Assembly: GCA_964017195.1 (NCBI GenBank)
Contig: OZ024898.1
Location: forward strand, 6,947,294 to 7,011,293
Source: Siderastrea radians
Taxonomy: Eukaryota > Cnidaria > Anthozoa > Scleractinia > Rhizangiidae
Reading direction: 5' to 3'
Length of the DNA: 64,000 nucleotides
A program made the position numbers and the translations under genes. The first letter of the stretch is position 1; each line of letters begins with the position of its first letter. The notes under the pieces are model-generated. The model was not told where the DNA came from. It worked only from the letters and a program-made list of their open reading frames with translations, and did not search any database. This document shows, piece after piece, positions 58,301-64,000 of this stretch.

Positions 58301-59754
58301 CTTGAGAAAGAGCTGCAAGAACTGAAGAAACCCTCTCTACAGCCCAAAGAACTCTTTCCTCCATCATCGCCTGGGCCCTTACAATTCGTGTCCGGTAACA
58401 GTACACTGCTAGTTGGCCCATCTAGCAGTGTGTCAGTGCAGTCGATTGAAGGCCCCGCTACTGAGGGAAAATCGTGCAAAAAAACAACAGATCACTCAAG
58501 CTATTTAGAAAGGAAAAGTGCGGAACTAACGGAAAACCTGTCTCTGTTACAGACACAAATCACAAGTGCTTCTGATCAGCTGCAAAGCATTCGTAGAGAA
58601 TACGAAGAAGCATCAAGCAAAGCCAATGGATGGCGAGGAAAACTCTGTGGCCGATGCCATTTGGCGGGACATTACAAGGGTCGCTGTTCAAATGCGCCGT
58701 GCACAGACATGAACAAATGCGGAGCGAGCGAGAAGCATCCAGAGAGCAAAAGTGAAATTCAAGAACTACAGAAACTAATCAGGGACTTGGAGAAAAAAGA
58801 GGCTAAGGCTGCAGATGACCTTCGTTCGTTCAAGCTTGCAAAAGAACGCTCGAGCAACAATTTCTTCGCCATTATGCGGCCAAGACTAAGAAAGCAGAAT
58901 GAAGGTCGGTATGTTGACCGTTTCGCTCTGGATAAGGACTTGATAATACTGAGGAATATTTTCAACAACAAAGTCCCTTTGGATGATTCTAAGGACTGGC
59001 AAATGCCATTTCTGATTGAACAGTGCCTGAGAAATCTACCGTGTCTAAATGTTGGTATGTAAACAAAATCGAACGGGAACAGTTGCAATCCGATCTAATG
59101 TTGAGTTGTGAACGTTGTAGACGTTACTTGGCGCCTTCACGCAAAATGCGCCTCTGAGAGAGAAAGTTTCATAGTTAATGCCCTGGATATGTTGAGTTTT
59201 GCTAAAACAAATGAATAAAGTTTATATTTTTATGCTATTTTGCCGTTTTAATACTCCCGCTCCTCAAAAACATTTGTAGAAATTCTATTGTTTACAACCG
59301 ATACTGTGATTGGCTAATTTGCAGAAATTTTTGTCGGGTGGCCTTGGTTGGAGTAGCCGGACTGTAATAGCTTGTACCCATGTGTGAGCTAACCTATCTC
59401 TATAAGCTAATATCGGTAGTTTGCTCAGTCCTCGAAAGAGCAAATTTATTTTAACTGTATTCTGGTATCCTTTTTATAAGCTGATACATATAGCGTATGT
59501 CCCTGGGCACATCAAATGGTGGGAAAGTAAGCAGCTTTATTGAAATTTCAGTTTGATTCAGGTACTTCCATCTACACTTTGCCCAAGCTAGGAGAAAATT
59601 GATCACACACAAGGTAGAAAAATAACTTATTCAAAACTACTACATACCAGTCAGCTTCTGTAAATCTCCCAGGTATAATGTCATTGCTTGTAGGCGGTGG
59701 AGCCGATGTTTGCGCAGGAGTTTTCGTTTTGTCTTGTCGACTTTTGTTGGACAT
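37366..59754 (-). CDS. C2orf81: C2orf81-like protein, eleven exons
   Basis: Exons: 59,648-59,754; 53,911-54,073; 53,362-53,431; 49,056-49,194; 46,411-46,540; 45,585-45,782; 43,740-43,838; 42,676-42,779; 39,247-39,475; 38,177-38,248; 37,366-37,542. All are GT-AG with matching phases, 1488 nt, 495 residues. The start is ATG at 59,754 (MSNKSRQDKTKT). Similarity to vertebrate C2orf81 rests on ordered motifs: DIIPGRFTEADW; FVLDIVNEIVESTMRVLHDK with SQTLPYTIQETKNLLLQI; FLACDMGED; VTDSWAQGSVP; YGRPPGIKDVLYDDRGNVV. The function of this family is not established to my knowledge (DUF4639 from memory). The conserved N-terminal third is probably helical; the rest is Ser/Pro/Lys-rich and likely disordered. 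Introns 1 and 3 carry three large transposon insertions, yet every exon found is intact. Confidence 0.85.
39121..39202. mobile_element. Hairpin MITE GCCTCCCACGCAGTCG
   Basis: caattgtagcctcccacgca and its partner tgcgtgggaggcgaatacaa form about 30-bp arms around gcggtaatacgacttctcc. It lies in a C2orf81-like gene intron. Confidence 0.75.
39690..40545 (+). repeat. 106-bp tandem repeat array, about eight units
   Basis: Measured spacings are 106 bp (40,154 to 40,260) and 104 bp (40,260 to 40,364). Unit words: ATTCAAATGAAAGCTACTGA, GCAGTACTTTCC, GCTGTACAAG, GTTCTAAC, GAGTCTGTGGATGAAATCCT. Internal deletions occur (around 40,060). It ends at a C-run (40,540); an (AAAT)n tract at 40,678-40,720 lies downstream. 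Confidence 0.9.
41144..41562. mobile_element. GGGGTACTC MITE, copy 2 (full length)
   Basis: Left end ggggggcactcaacaaattt, tacggggaggcttcgcccc; right end gggcggagcctccccgtaga, ggccattatagggagtaccc. The interior repeats ccttttatataccatttttg-like words in both orientations. About 420 bp, non-coding. Confidence 0.75.
41602..41993. mobile_element. MITE with TTA duplication and strong hairpin core
   Basis: Ends AGGACGGTACACC and GGCACCGCCC are imperfect inverted repeats between TTA (41,599-41,601) and TTA (41,994-41,996). The core pairs ccacgcattttcagagataa with ttatctctgaaaaatgcgtgg, and longer outer words (gatcttagcaagggctatca against ataagccttgataagatc). Harbinger-type by duplication (inference). 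Confidence 0.7.
42327..42573. mobile_element. Harbinger-type MITE with TAA duplication
   Basis: Ends GGGCCTGGCTAAACTAGGAA and TTCCTAGTTTAGCCAGGCCC are perfect inverted repeats, continuing with acattgttg/caacaatgt. TAA flanks both sides (42,324-42,326 and 42,574-42,576). The interior repeats the gaaacat and cccagtttagcc words. 247 bp; it sits just outside the 42,676 exon border. Confidence 0.85.
42780..45584. other. Introns of the C2orf81-like gene, apart from exon 43,740-43,838
   Basis: AT-rich intronic sequence. A 140-bp hairpin is found just beyond, at 45,209-45,348. Nothing else is recognised. Confidence 0.5.
45209..45348. mobile_element. 140-bp hairpin MITE
   Basis: CTTATTAGATGTTTCGGTGT at the left pairs with ACACCAAAACATCTAATAAG at the right, and gaagtatcgccgtatattt pairs with aatatacggcgatacttc, giving about 45-bp arms with few mismatches. 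The low divergence suggests recent activity. Confidence 0.8.
46147..46340. mobile_element. CCCTTTAAGC MITE family copy
   Basis: TTAA followed by ccttttaagctccaatatc, then tatgtttggtcgcacattga and ggagaaatta. The right end is degraded. Confidence 0.6.
46685..46985 (-). mobile_element. tRNA-derived SINE, near full length
   Basis: The minus strand reads GATGGCTCAGTGGTGAGAGC (A box) and GGTTCGATTCCC (B box), then a body with tttttctccgggtactctgg and ttttcccctctccac, ending in a (TACATTT)-like tail. The promoter boxes look intact. The annotated family is unknown to me. It lies in a C2orf81-like gene intron, same strand as the gene. Confidence 0.8.
47149..47392. mobile_element. MITE with CAGGGGCC ends
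   Basis: Ends caggggcctgtttcttgaaa and tttgagaaacgggcccctg are inverted repeats around 200 bp of AT-rich core (agcttttttatgc). The ends resemble hAT-type CAGGG termini, but no clear 8-bp duplication was confirmed. Confidence 0.7.
49410..49455 (-). ncRNA. Hammerhead-like motif of the minus copy
   Basis: The reverse complement contains CTGATGA, a 20-nt stem-loop region and GAAACGTC, as in the plus copy at 52,381. See that entry for the caution about stem III. Confidence 0.35.
49660..50775 (-). pseudogene. Penelope-like RT/GIY-YIG, 5'-truncated minus copy
   Basis: The coding part is open from the segment LPLPTDDLMDLLNL to the stop at 49,660 and is identical in sequence to the plus copy over about 370 residues. 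It carries HGTAMGSPVS and YVDDTF of the reverse transcriptase, the IPFLDCLV and YRKPTHTDR motifs, and the C-terminal GIY-YIG domain. It lacks the first third of the RT, including the catalytic SFDVKSLFTSIP motif A, so it cannot be an active RT. The apparent start at 50,781 reads across the junction. Confidence 0.85.
50779..52170 (+). CDS. Penelope-like reverse transcriptase + GIY-YIG endonuclease, 5'-truncated
   Basis: The open frame continues upstream of the ATG at 50,797 to HKPNIP at 50,779, where homology stops, so the start is a truncation point. Visible order: MRPIVSFCGSPTYQLSK; motif A SFDVKSLFTSIP; motif B LHGTAMGSPVS; motif C YVDDTF; IPFLDC; YRKPTHTDRLL; then a C-terminal GIY-YIG nuclease (AVYKIKCCDCQATYIGETGR). 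This RT plus GIY-YIG order defines endonuclease-positive Penelope-like elements. 457 residues from the ATG, no internal stop or frameshift. The N-terminal region normal for the family is missing, so the copy is probably inactive by itself despite an intact catalytic core. Confidence 0.9.
   Translation, partial: HKPNIPMRPIVSFCGSPTYQLSKYLTTVLKPLTDESRHKLQSTENFIDAIKTVQVPDDYKLVSFDVKSLFTSIPLQLALDCTETAINNSTIELPLPTDDLMDLLNLCLTSTYFQYNGKHYKQLHGTAMGSPVSVVVAEIVMQNIEELALATYKLTLPLWLRYVDDTFTAVHKDEIDDFHEHLNGQNADIQFTKEIEENGKIPFLDCLVTRDNNKLRTTIYRKPTHTDRLLDQSSYNPTSHKATTIRTLTRRAQLVCDSPDSLTDENKYLDNVFNKNNYNRDFIRHNTYRNSEPNATNTNATPVTTATIPYIKGTSETIARILQPYDIRVAHKPITTLRQLLTNVKDKDEPSDRRGAVYKIKCCDCQATYIGETGRNLNVRLTEHKRATRNGDINNHIAEHHLKTNHRIDWDSAECVTYSTDYYQRITLESWFTNLEQTPLNRCQQLPAPYKRLIADNNKTDKQ
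52375..52424 (+). ncRNA. Hammerhead-ribozyme-like motif at the element's 3' end
   Basis: CTGATGA (52,381-52,387) and GAAAC (52,408-52,412) are separated by a segment in which GACTTCC can pair partly with GGTTGTC, followed by GTCAGTC. Penelope-like elements are known to carry type I hammerhead motifs with very short stem III (published work on such elements). Here stem II has mismatches and an extra U after the core, and stem III is not visible, so self-cleavage is uncertain. Confidence 0.4.
52464..52677. mobile_element. piggyBac-type MITE, intact ends
   Basis: TTAA, then CCCTTTAAGC ... GCTTAAAGGG, then TTAA. 214 bp including both TTAA copies; no coding capacity. TTAA duplication with CCCTTT ends is the piggyBac pattern (family knowledge). 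Only 27 bp from the Penelope-like insertion's right border. Confidence 0.8.
52990..53191. mobile_element. piggyBac-type MITE, second intact copy
   Basis: TTAA CCCTTAAAGCCC ... GGGCTTAAAGGG TTAA, in the opposite orientation to the copy at 52,464 (the body words are reverse complements: agttccataagaaatgta against tatttcttatgttactag). Confidence 0.8.
53594..53764. mobile_element. GGGGTACTC MITE, left-end fragment
   Basis: ggggtactcaataaagtttt, agggaggctctcccagaggt and cccttttgtatacct match the left half of the copies at 24,283 and 41,144. The right half is missing. Confidence 0.6.
54173..55250. mobile_element. 1.08-kb non-autonomous DNA element, 8-bp duplication
   Basis: GTATGCCT flanks both sides (54,165-54,172 and 55,251-55,258). 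Terminal inverted repeats of about 120 bp (left ggttcgatacaaagttgttt, right aacgactttgtatcgaaacg) are themselves built from repeated aagtcgtttcgatac words. The interior has no recognisable transposase. An 8-bp duplication suits hAT or P superfamilies, but the termini do not settle it. It lies 91 bp upstream of the exon starting at 54,073. Confidence 0.85.
56283..57359 (+). CDS. DD38E transposase, Tc1/mariner/IS630 (DDE_3) type
   Basis: 358 residues. N terminus with paired-like helix-turn-helix (REQVLDMIHSGISQRTTA). Catalytic residues appear as D175 (VHCFDESSV), D263 (VILDNCGFHH) and E302 (PPYSPEFNSCEFCFPDIK), with 38 residues between the second D and the E. The SPEFNSCE motif corresponds to SPDLNPIE of Tc1. 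After about residue 326 the frame departs from family pattern: the +1 frame carries the expected end (QYAIYEACANITQAK, YFLHCGYLL, stop), so a 1-base shift near 57,258 has replaced the C terminus. The DDE core is untouched. The ATG follows the inverted repeat by about 80 bp. Confidence 0.88.
   Translation: MEQNMRLCLNRSGKLYDNGRYYPRLLREQVLDMIHSGISQRTTATELKTSRYFVQKNVLADYDRTGCSLPHMKVQPERRVITPDVVASIEIEKLMKPSIYSAELQDRLLLNGIAHPWNLPSRSTISKCVRNDLFMTKKRIQQIPAESQRNDNIELGNDFLEQMADLDLRTVHCFDESSVLKTTANRRYGSAPKGQPAFEIQRYASNCTYTINLLHSPFGVDFVDVIEGPLNGNLLLLFFEEAVNLTRADGTAVLERGDTVILDNCGFHHGHFVEPILREMLGECGVNLLFQPPYSPEFNSCEFCFPDIKEFLRRNQRLAVEHTEYGSICNLRGVCKHHTSKICCLFSTLWIPAVDHEQ
58094..59062 (+). CDS. Second transposon protein: SAM-like domain, coiled coils, CCHC knuckle
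   Basis: 322 residues from ATG 58,094 (GAAATGGCGGG); the frame is open further upstream. Residues 11-75 look like a SAM domain (VYSWLSSI, LAPEFERRGF, LKYMNENDLEII). About 139-175 and 218-250 are coiled-coil-like. C185-x2-C188-x4-H193-x4-C198 is an exact CCHC zinc knuckle (CGRCHLAGHYKGRC), followed by C203, C209 and H214 or H215, possibly a second site. The basic C terminus (FAIMRPRLRKQNEGR) could bind nucleic acid. It lies wholly inside the inverted repeats, so it belongs to the element. A role as transposition partner, by analogy with two-gene Harbinger elements, is inference only. Confidence 0.75.
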   Translation: MAGQSDIGVSSEVYSWLSSISNSLNLQRLAPEFERRGFRSKHSLKYMNENDLEIIINSPDKLLLAERRILEKELQELKKPSLQPKELFPPSSPGPLQFVSGNSTLLVGPSSSVSVQSIEGPATEGKSCKKTTDHSSYLERKSAELTENLSLLQTQITSASDQLQSIRREYEEASSKANGWRGKLCGRCHLAGHYKGRCSNAPCTDMNKCGASEKHPESKSEIQELQKLIRDLEKKEAKAADDLRSFKLAKERSSNNFFAIMRPRLRKQNEGRYVDRFALDKDLIILRNIFNNKVPLDDSKDWQMPFLIEQCLRNLPCLNVGM

Positions 59755-59921
59755 ATTGAAAACACGACGGTGTCTTTATAGGGGTTTAATCCATATCACC
59801 ATCCCGAATAATGAAAAATAGTTAATGCCAAGTTTTAAATTTGCTAAAAAGATTACAAAGGCACCGATTTTATGGATATTTTTCCCGAAATCGCAAATTT
59901 CGCGACATCTTTGGAATCAAA
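59755..59921. promoter_or_regulatory. Putative divergent promoter
   Basis: 167 bp separate the C2orf81-like start codon (minus, 59,754) from the ATG of the microprotein (plus, 59,922). The short head-to-head spacing suggests a shared bidirectional promoter. No TATA box at a convincing place; cgcgaaatttgcg-like dyad (cgcaaatttcgcg, 59,892-59,904) may be a factor site. Confidence 0.4.
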
Positions 59922-60074
59922 ATGGCGGCCGTGATCTCGTTGATGCTTGTTGCTATGGCGTTTCTAGCACTCGTTCCAGTCCTTCTTTCCAAATGTCCCA
60001 CCCCTTCCCCTGATGACAAACATCTTGCTTGTGTAGCATATCAGACCCAGAAATTGATTGAAGTCAAAAATTAA
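59922..60074 (+). CDS. Putative 50-residue single-pass membrane microprotein
   Basis: ATG in good context (tcaaaATGGCGG), 50 codons, stop at 60,072-60,074, and AATAAA only about 35 bp after the stop. Residues 1-24 are a strongly hydrophobic segment (MAAVISLMLVAMAFLALVPV), followed by a polar tail with two cysteines. It could be a small integral membrane protein or a short secreted peptide with a signal sequence. I do not recognise the family. The divergent arrangement with the C2orf81-like gene supports a real transcript. Confidence 0.5.
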   Translation: MAAVISLMLVAMAFLALVPVLLSKCPTPSPDDKHLACVAYQTQKLIEVKN

Positions 60075-60357
60075 AGGGGGGTAATTGGATAGAAATGAGA
60101 AAAGTTTAATAAATCCAGGCCTTGTTTCCTTTATGTTTATTTTTCTTTAAGTTGGGTGTGTGTGTCACAGGTGGAGGGGGGGGGGAGGTGCCCTGGTGTG
60201 TCAGGGTGGGCTGGATGGGTGCTAACCACCTATGACACCTCACCTATCCTGGATGACTTGACCTAAGAAAAGTACATAGGATTGGACACCTTTCCTCATG
60301 GACACCTCTATAATACGGACAGCTCAATATTGCCGACAGCTTGCATAATCTGAAATA

Positions 60358-60555
60358 CAGTGAACTCTGTTTAAGAAGGACACCTTGGGGACCAACTCTA
60401 GCTGGCCGCCTTAGAGAGGTGTCCGCCCACCAGTATAGAGAGTTAAGTTACAGACAATTAAGTGAATGAAGGGTGGAACTTAAACCAGTCACTGATGTCC
60501 ATATTAGAGAGGTGTCTGCCTTTTAGGGATGTCCGCTTTAAGAGAGAGTTGACTG
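60358..60555. mobile_element. Tc1/pogo-type MITE
   Basis: CAGTGAACTCTGTTTAAGA at the left and cttaagagagagttgactg-like sequence at the right are inverted. The interior has gaggtgtccgcc and gtgtctgcctttt words typical of such repeats. About 198 bp; TA before the left end. Confidence 0.55.
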
Positions 60556-61734
60556 TCAGACCAAACTGATACAAACTCACTTTTGGATACCTCCTTAACA
60601 CAGACATTTAGTCCTGTTCCTTTCATTTCCATGCTAGAGGTTCACTAGAGATGAGCTGGGTGACCCTTTTCATAGATGGCTTTTCTTTTTTGGTTACGTT
60701 ACAATACCGGTAATTGAACATTTACTCAAAACAATTCTAGGCAATCTTACAGTTTTTGTCCAGAGATCCAATGATAATTTTGAGTCGGAAAAGAAAAACA
60801 TAATCGGTTTCGATGTCTCAAACGATTGCAAATCTGCTCGCCATCCTTCCCACCCTACCTCAGACTTAGCTGATTGATGCAGCAGATGGTGAATGGGGCT
60901 AACAATTACTTGTAAATAGCCTCCTTGGTGGGGTAGCCAGTGAGGTGTGGATCATCTAGCAGACAAACCAAGCACTGACAGGGGAGAGGGGGGGAAGACT
61001 TGTTAGCGGGGTGAAGTGGCCTTTCTTTTTGCACTACCTTGATTGAGAGTCTGTTCACAGGCTAGGGGTCTAAACCACAGAAATTTGGTTGAACATGTGA
61101 AGCAGAGCCAGAAACCCTACCCCATTTCAAACCAAAATCGCAGTGTTGGTGCAGAGAGGTCATATTTTACCACCATTCTGGCTATTTCCACAGTGCAAAC
61201 TATCTTTTTGCTATTGATTGTCAATAAAGTGTCATGTAATTACAGATATTGTTGCATGTCTGGTGAAATTTTATCCTCAAACTGAAAGCTCACAATGGTT
61301 GCCTGGGGGAAATGATGTGTGACCAGTGGTGTGAACACATGCCCACAGACATTGCTGTACACAGGTTTCTATCAAGGACAAAATTTTGACAAGCCAAACT
61401 ATATAACAGACTTAAGTATAAACACAAACAGATAATTAATGCTCTGATTGGCTTATTTAGCTTATTTAGACCAGGCATGATGCCACAAGACATTCTGGAG
61501 GCTTTCATTTGTGAAAGGAATAAAGAATGATTGGCTTGTATTCAATCACATAGCCTAGTGAAAATACTCACTGGAGACTGAGAGTATGAAAAGTGTTTAT
61601 GTCAACCTATGCACTTGGTGCTTGTGCATTCATAACACAAGAGCACTCTCAAGAGAGGCCTATGTGGGGAGGGGGCAATCTAAGACAAATAGAAATGATA
61701 AATAATTAGCAAAATGGCTAAAGAACCAGCGTAA
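60556..61734. other. No gene recognised
   Basis: Non-coding, with G-rich tracts nearby (60,170-60,190). Open frames near 61,043-61,508 have no domain or splice pattern. Confidence 0.45.
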
Positions 61735-62590
61735 TTAATCGATGAAAATCGATCATCAGATTCTTATTGATGACTTGATATTAACCAATAAAATTAGTTA
61801 ATTAATATCGATAATCACACCAAACTCCTCTCTTAATTAGATTATCATTGATTGCCATCGATTATCATCGATTGTCACCGATCATTACCAATTACTCTCA
61901 ATTTCATGGACTTGCACCACATTCTCTCGAAGACAAAGTTTCTCTCCTTTAGTCGCCATTTGATTTTGGAGTTGTCATAGTAACCAAATAGGAGTTCCTA
62001 TCTGTTTATTTTTCAGGCATGAGCATCTCAAGTGGGATCAAATCAAGCCGGCGAATGCTTTTATACAGCAGATGACAAGAGTGATCATTACAACCCAACA
62101 CAGCTTTCATTTATGGTTAATTACCACTGTTGTTGATGTTATGATGATGCATGTGCCACAATAAGAAATAAATTTTGTGGGCTCTACTTGTTAGATACCA
62201 ATCAAGAGTTTCAAAGTGTGTATTTATTTTGTTGCCTTGTAAATACAAAGGAAGATCATGTTTACATTCATTGGACATTGTAAAAAGTGTCCCATGGATT
62301 ATATTATTTGATTAAACTAAGAAGTGACAAGAAGCGATCTAATTGATGTATGACAATCGTTAATCAATGAGAATCGATATTAATTGACGTCAATTATGAT
62401 TATCGAGTACCAATCGATGAACGTAAACATGATCTTCCATTCGTATTTACAAGGCAACAAATATTGACGTCAATTATGATTATCGAGTACTAATCGATGA
62501 AAAATCACACAAATGTCAGTCATCGATTATCGACATTAATCGATTAACACTGATTTTCAATTTCTTGGTTTCATTGATTAATTGTGCCAG
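61735..62590. repeat. AT-rich inverted and direct repeats around ATCGATTA words
   Basis: Many ATCGATTATCAATCG-like words at 61,735-61,910 and 62,330-62,575. Within this, 62,230-62,271 (tgttgccttgtaaatacaaa, gatcatgtttac) is the reverse complement of 62,418-62,458. A 41-bp block starting attgacgtcaattatgatta occurs twice, at about 62,384 and 62,464. Probably a MITE with a partial duplication of its right end. Confidence 0.7.
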
Positions 62591-63234
62591 GCTAAAGACT
62601 GCCCCCTGAACAACACTTACATATGCGTAAACCCTAGAAGAATTTGTACCTAGAAGAATGTACTACTTTCTCAGTGAGAACAAAGGAGTCTTACAGACTG
62701 GTGATCACTAGTCTAGCAGACTGTGCCAACGGTCCTGCAGCCCAATCCGTCAACAGTACATAACCGTTGTGACTTTCAGCCAGTCAGCTGAGCAGCAAGC
62801 TAAAATCCGTGTCATTATTTCTGCTATCTGTACATTTGTGGAGCTAAGCGCAGTTCTTCTTGCAGCGTCTAATGTGTCGAATTCACAGCCATTAACATGT
62901 GCAGCAAAGGAGAAGCAATTCCTTGTGACCTATAAATTTTTTCGCAGCCCGGGTTCGCAGGTAGCTTTTTGCCGCTTTTTGCTCGTCGTGCAGAAGGGTT
63001 TAGTAGTTTACCGTTTAGCCAAAAACACATTCCTCATGCTACAATTTTTTTGCTCCTTCTATTGTTCTTCGCGAAGCTTTCAGACATTCAGGTAGCACAG
63101 CCCTTTCTCCTCATGATCAGTCCACTGAAGCTTTGAGTCGTCATGAAACTAATTAAAGTAAGTATGCAGCACTGTTTGCAAGCCACATATTTATCTTTGC
63201 TTTTTACGAGGATATCTTGAAAGAAATTTGGAAA

Positions 63235-63339
63235 TCAATACAGACTGTTCGTCCGGACTATCTTGACGAAGTAAACACCACCTGCTAACGATAAGATCAC
63301 GACTCCAACCAGCAACAAAGCCAAAAGAAACTCCGCCAT
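63235..63339 (-). CDS. Possible 34-residue membrane microprotein
   Basis: Minus-strand ATG at 63,339 in good context (aaacATGGCGG), 34 codons then TGA. The product starts MAEFLLALLLVGVVILSLAG, a single hydrophobic segment, and ends with a short basic tail (FVKIVRTNSLY). It may be a complete micropeptide or a signal-peptide exon spliced onward. No conservation evidence is available, so this is weak. Confidence 0.28.
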   Translation of the reverse strand: MAEFLLALLLVGVVILSLAGGVYFVKIVRTNSLY

Positions 63340-63531
63340 GTTTTGAATGCAAAACGCCAATCAACGAACCCTCCACTCCTGCAAAAAATCACCCCACCCC
63401 ACTTGAATTGTAAAAATCTCGCAGGAGTACGCGGGGCAGGGGAAGCGAAAAACAAAAATCTGAAGGACTCAATCTGCACTTATGGATTTCTCGAGACCTG
63501 AAAAGCAAGACCAAATTAAACAATTTTAACA

Positions 63532-63723
63532 TGTGAATAAATGAATGAATAAATAAATAAATAAATAAATAAATAAAGGAATAAAGGAATAAATGAATGA
63601 ATGAATGAATGAATGAATGAATGAATGAATGAATGAATGAATGAATGAATGAATGAATGAATGAATGAATGAATGAATGAATGAATGAATGAATGAATGA
63701 ATGAATGAATGAATGAATGAATA
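63532..63723. repeat. (GAAT)n microsatellite, about 190 bp
   Basis: Starts as aaatgaatgaataaat variants, then about 32 uninterrupted tgaa units. Frames reading FIHS or IHSF repeats on the minus strand are artefacts. Confidence 0.97.
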
Positions 63724-64000
63724 AATAGAACAAAGAATGTTAGTCTGCTCATCATGCCCAGGGATATCGTCAGCCGTCGTGTGGAAAGGTAAGACGCACC
63801 CAATGCAGGTCCCAGAAGTTTTTCTTTCTTTTTCTACATACCTCTGTGACTAGGGTAGGAAATTGCAAGAAACATAAGATTACAAGAGTAAGGGTATGGG
63901 AGTTTTTTTTTTGCCATGGAGAAATTTTAAAGAAATCTAACAACAAAAAGTACAAGAATTGCGTTTTGTGGGCTTTGTTCCATGGCATCTAAACATAACG
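63724..64000. other. No gene established at the right edge
   Basis: A short open segment (atcATGCCCAGGGATATCG to a GTAAGA donor at about 63,790) could be a first exon running out of the window on the plus strand, but it is only a dozen codons and cannot be tested here. Confidence 0.25.

Larger units (their letters stand above)
56145..59364 (+). mobile_element. Tc1/mariner-type transposon with two ORFs
   Basis: Ends: left TAGTCCGACTACTCCAACCA, continuing AGGCCACCC; right GGGTGGCCTTGGTTGGAGTA, continuing GCCGGACTG; TA on both sides (56,143-56,144 and 59,365-59,366). The inverted repeats extend about 60 bp (caaattagccaat inside both). Total 3220 bp, longer than the usual 1.3-2.4 kb of Tc1/mariner elements. 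It encodes a transposase (56,283) and, downstream on the same strand, a second protein (58,094). AATAAA signals follow each ORF (about 57,570 and 59,213). Inserted in intron 1 of the C2orf81-like gene, opposite strand. Confidence 0.9.

Noticed and set aside
62769..63095. 108-codon plus-strand ORF
   Set aside because: Hydrophobic stretches but no domain, no supporting splice or poly(A) signals, and only an alternative start at the 5' end.
63389..63803. IHSF-repeat proteins
   Set aside because: Translations of the (GAAT)n microsatellite.
1..64000. CRISPR arrays, bacterial operons or prophage
   Set aside because: Introns, SINEs, MITEs, Penelope-like elements and poly(A) signals throughout show nuclear eukaryotic DNA; no direct-repeat/spacer array or ribosome-binding-site-led operon was seen.

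Overview
The window is eukaryotic, AT-rich and intron-bearing, and most resembles an anthozoan cnidarian, probably a stony coral. This rests on a fused sugar-phosphate cyclase/O-methyltransferase gene of the mycosporine-like amino acid (MAA) sunscreen pathway, an intronless TRIM-NHL gene, a GIY-YIG Penelope-like retroelement, and a dense load of hairpin MITEs. The species cannot be fixed from the sequence alone.

Left part (1-16 kb), minus strand: seven phase-compatible exons (9149 down to 1515) encode a predicted 937-residue protein. It has an N-terminal region I do not recognise, a desmethyl-4-deoxygadusol synthase-like cyclase, a linker with an internal duplication, and a cation-dependent O-methyltransferase. 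Together the two enzyme domains would make 4-deoxygadusol, the MAA core. Two small, phase-compatible exons at 15.28-15.47 kb may be its true 5' end. The later pathway genes (ATP-grasp, NRPS-like or D-Ala-D-Ala ligase-like) are not in the window.

Middle (16-32.8 kb): no convincing gene. It holds a 113-bp satellite (17.1-18.1 kb), a 3.9-kb inverted-repeat structure (12.2-16.05 kb), and many MITEs and SINE pieces. At 32,856-35,150 (minus) lies a single-exon TRIM protein with RING, two B-boxes, coiled coil, filamin and NHL repeats.

Right part (37-60 kb), minus strand: eleven exons spread over 22.4 kb form a C2orf81-like gene of 495 residues. Its introns hold three structurally delimited insertions: a head-to-head pair of Penelope-like copies inside one 13-bp target-site duplication (49,310-52,436); a 1.08-kb DNA element with an 8-bp duplication (54,173-55,250); and a 3.22-kb Tc1/mariner-type element with two ORFs, a DD38E transposase and a SAM-like/CCHC protein (56,145-59,364). 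A putative 50-residue membrane microprotein is divergently arranged 168 bp from the C2orf81 start. The last 4 kb are non-coding apart from one other possible microprotein, and contain inverted AT-rich repeats and a long tetranucleotide microsatellite.

Best candidates for something undescribed: the two-ORF Tc1/mariner-type element, and the cyclase-methyltransferase fusion with its unassigned N-terminal region.
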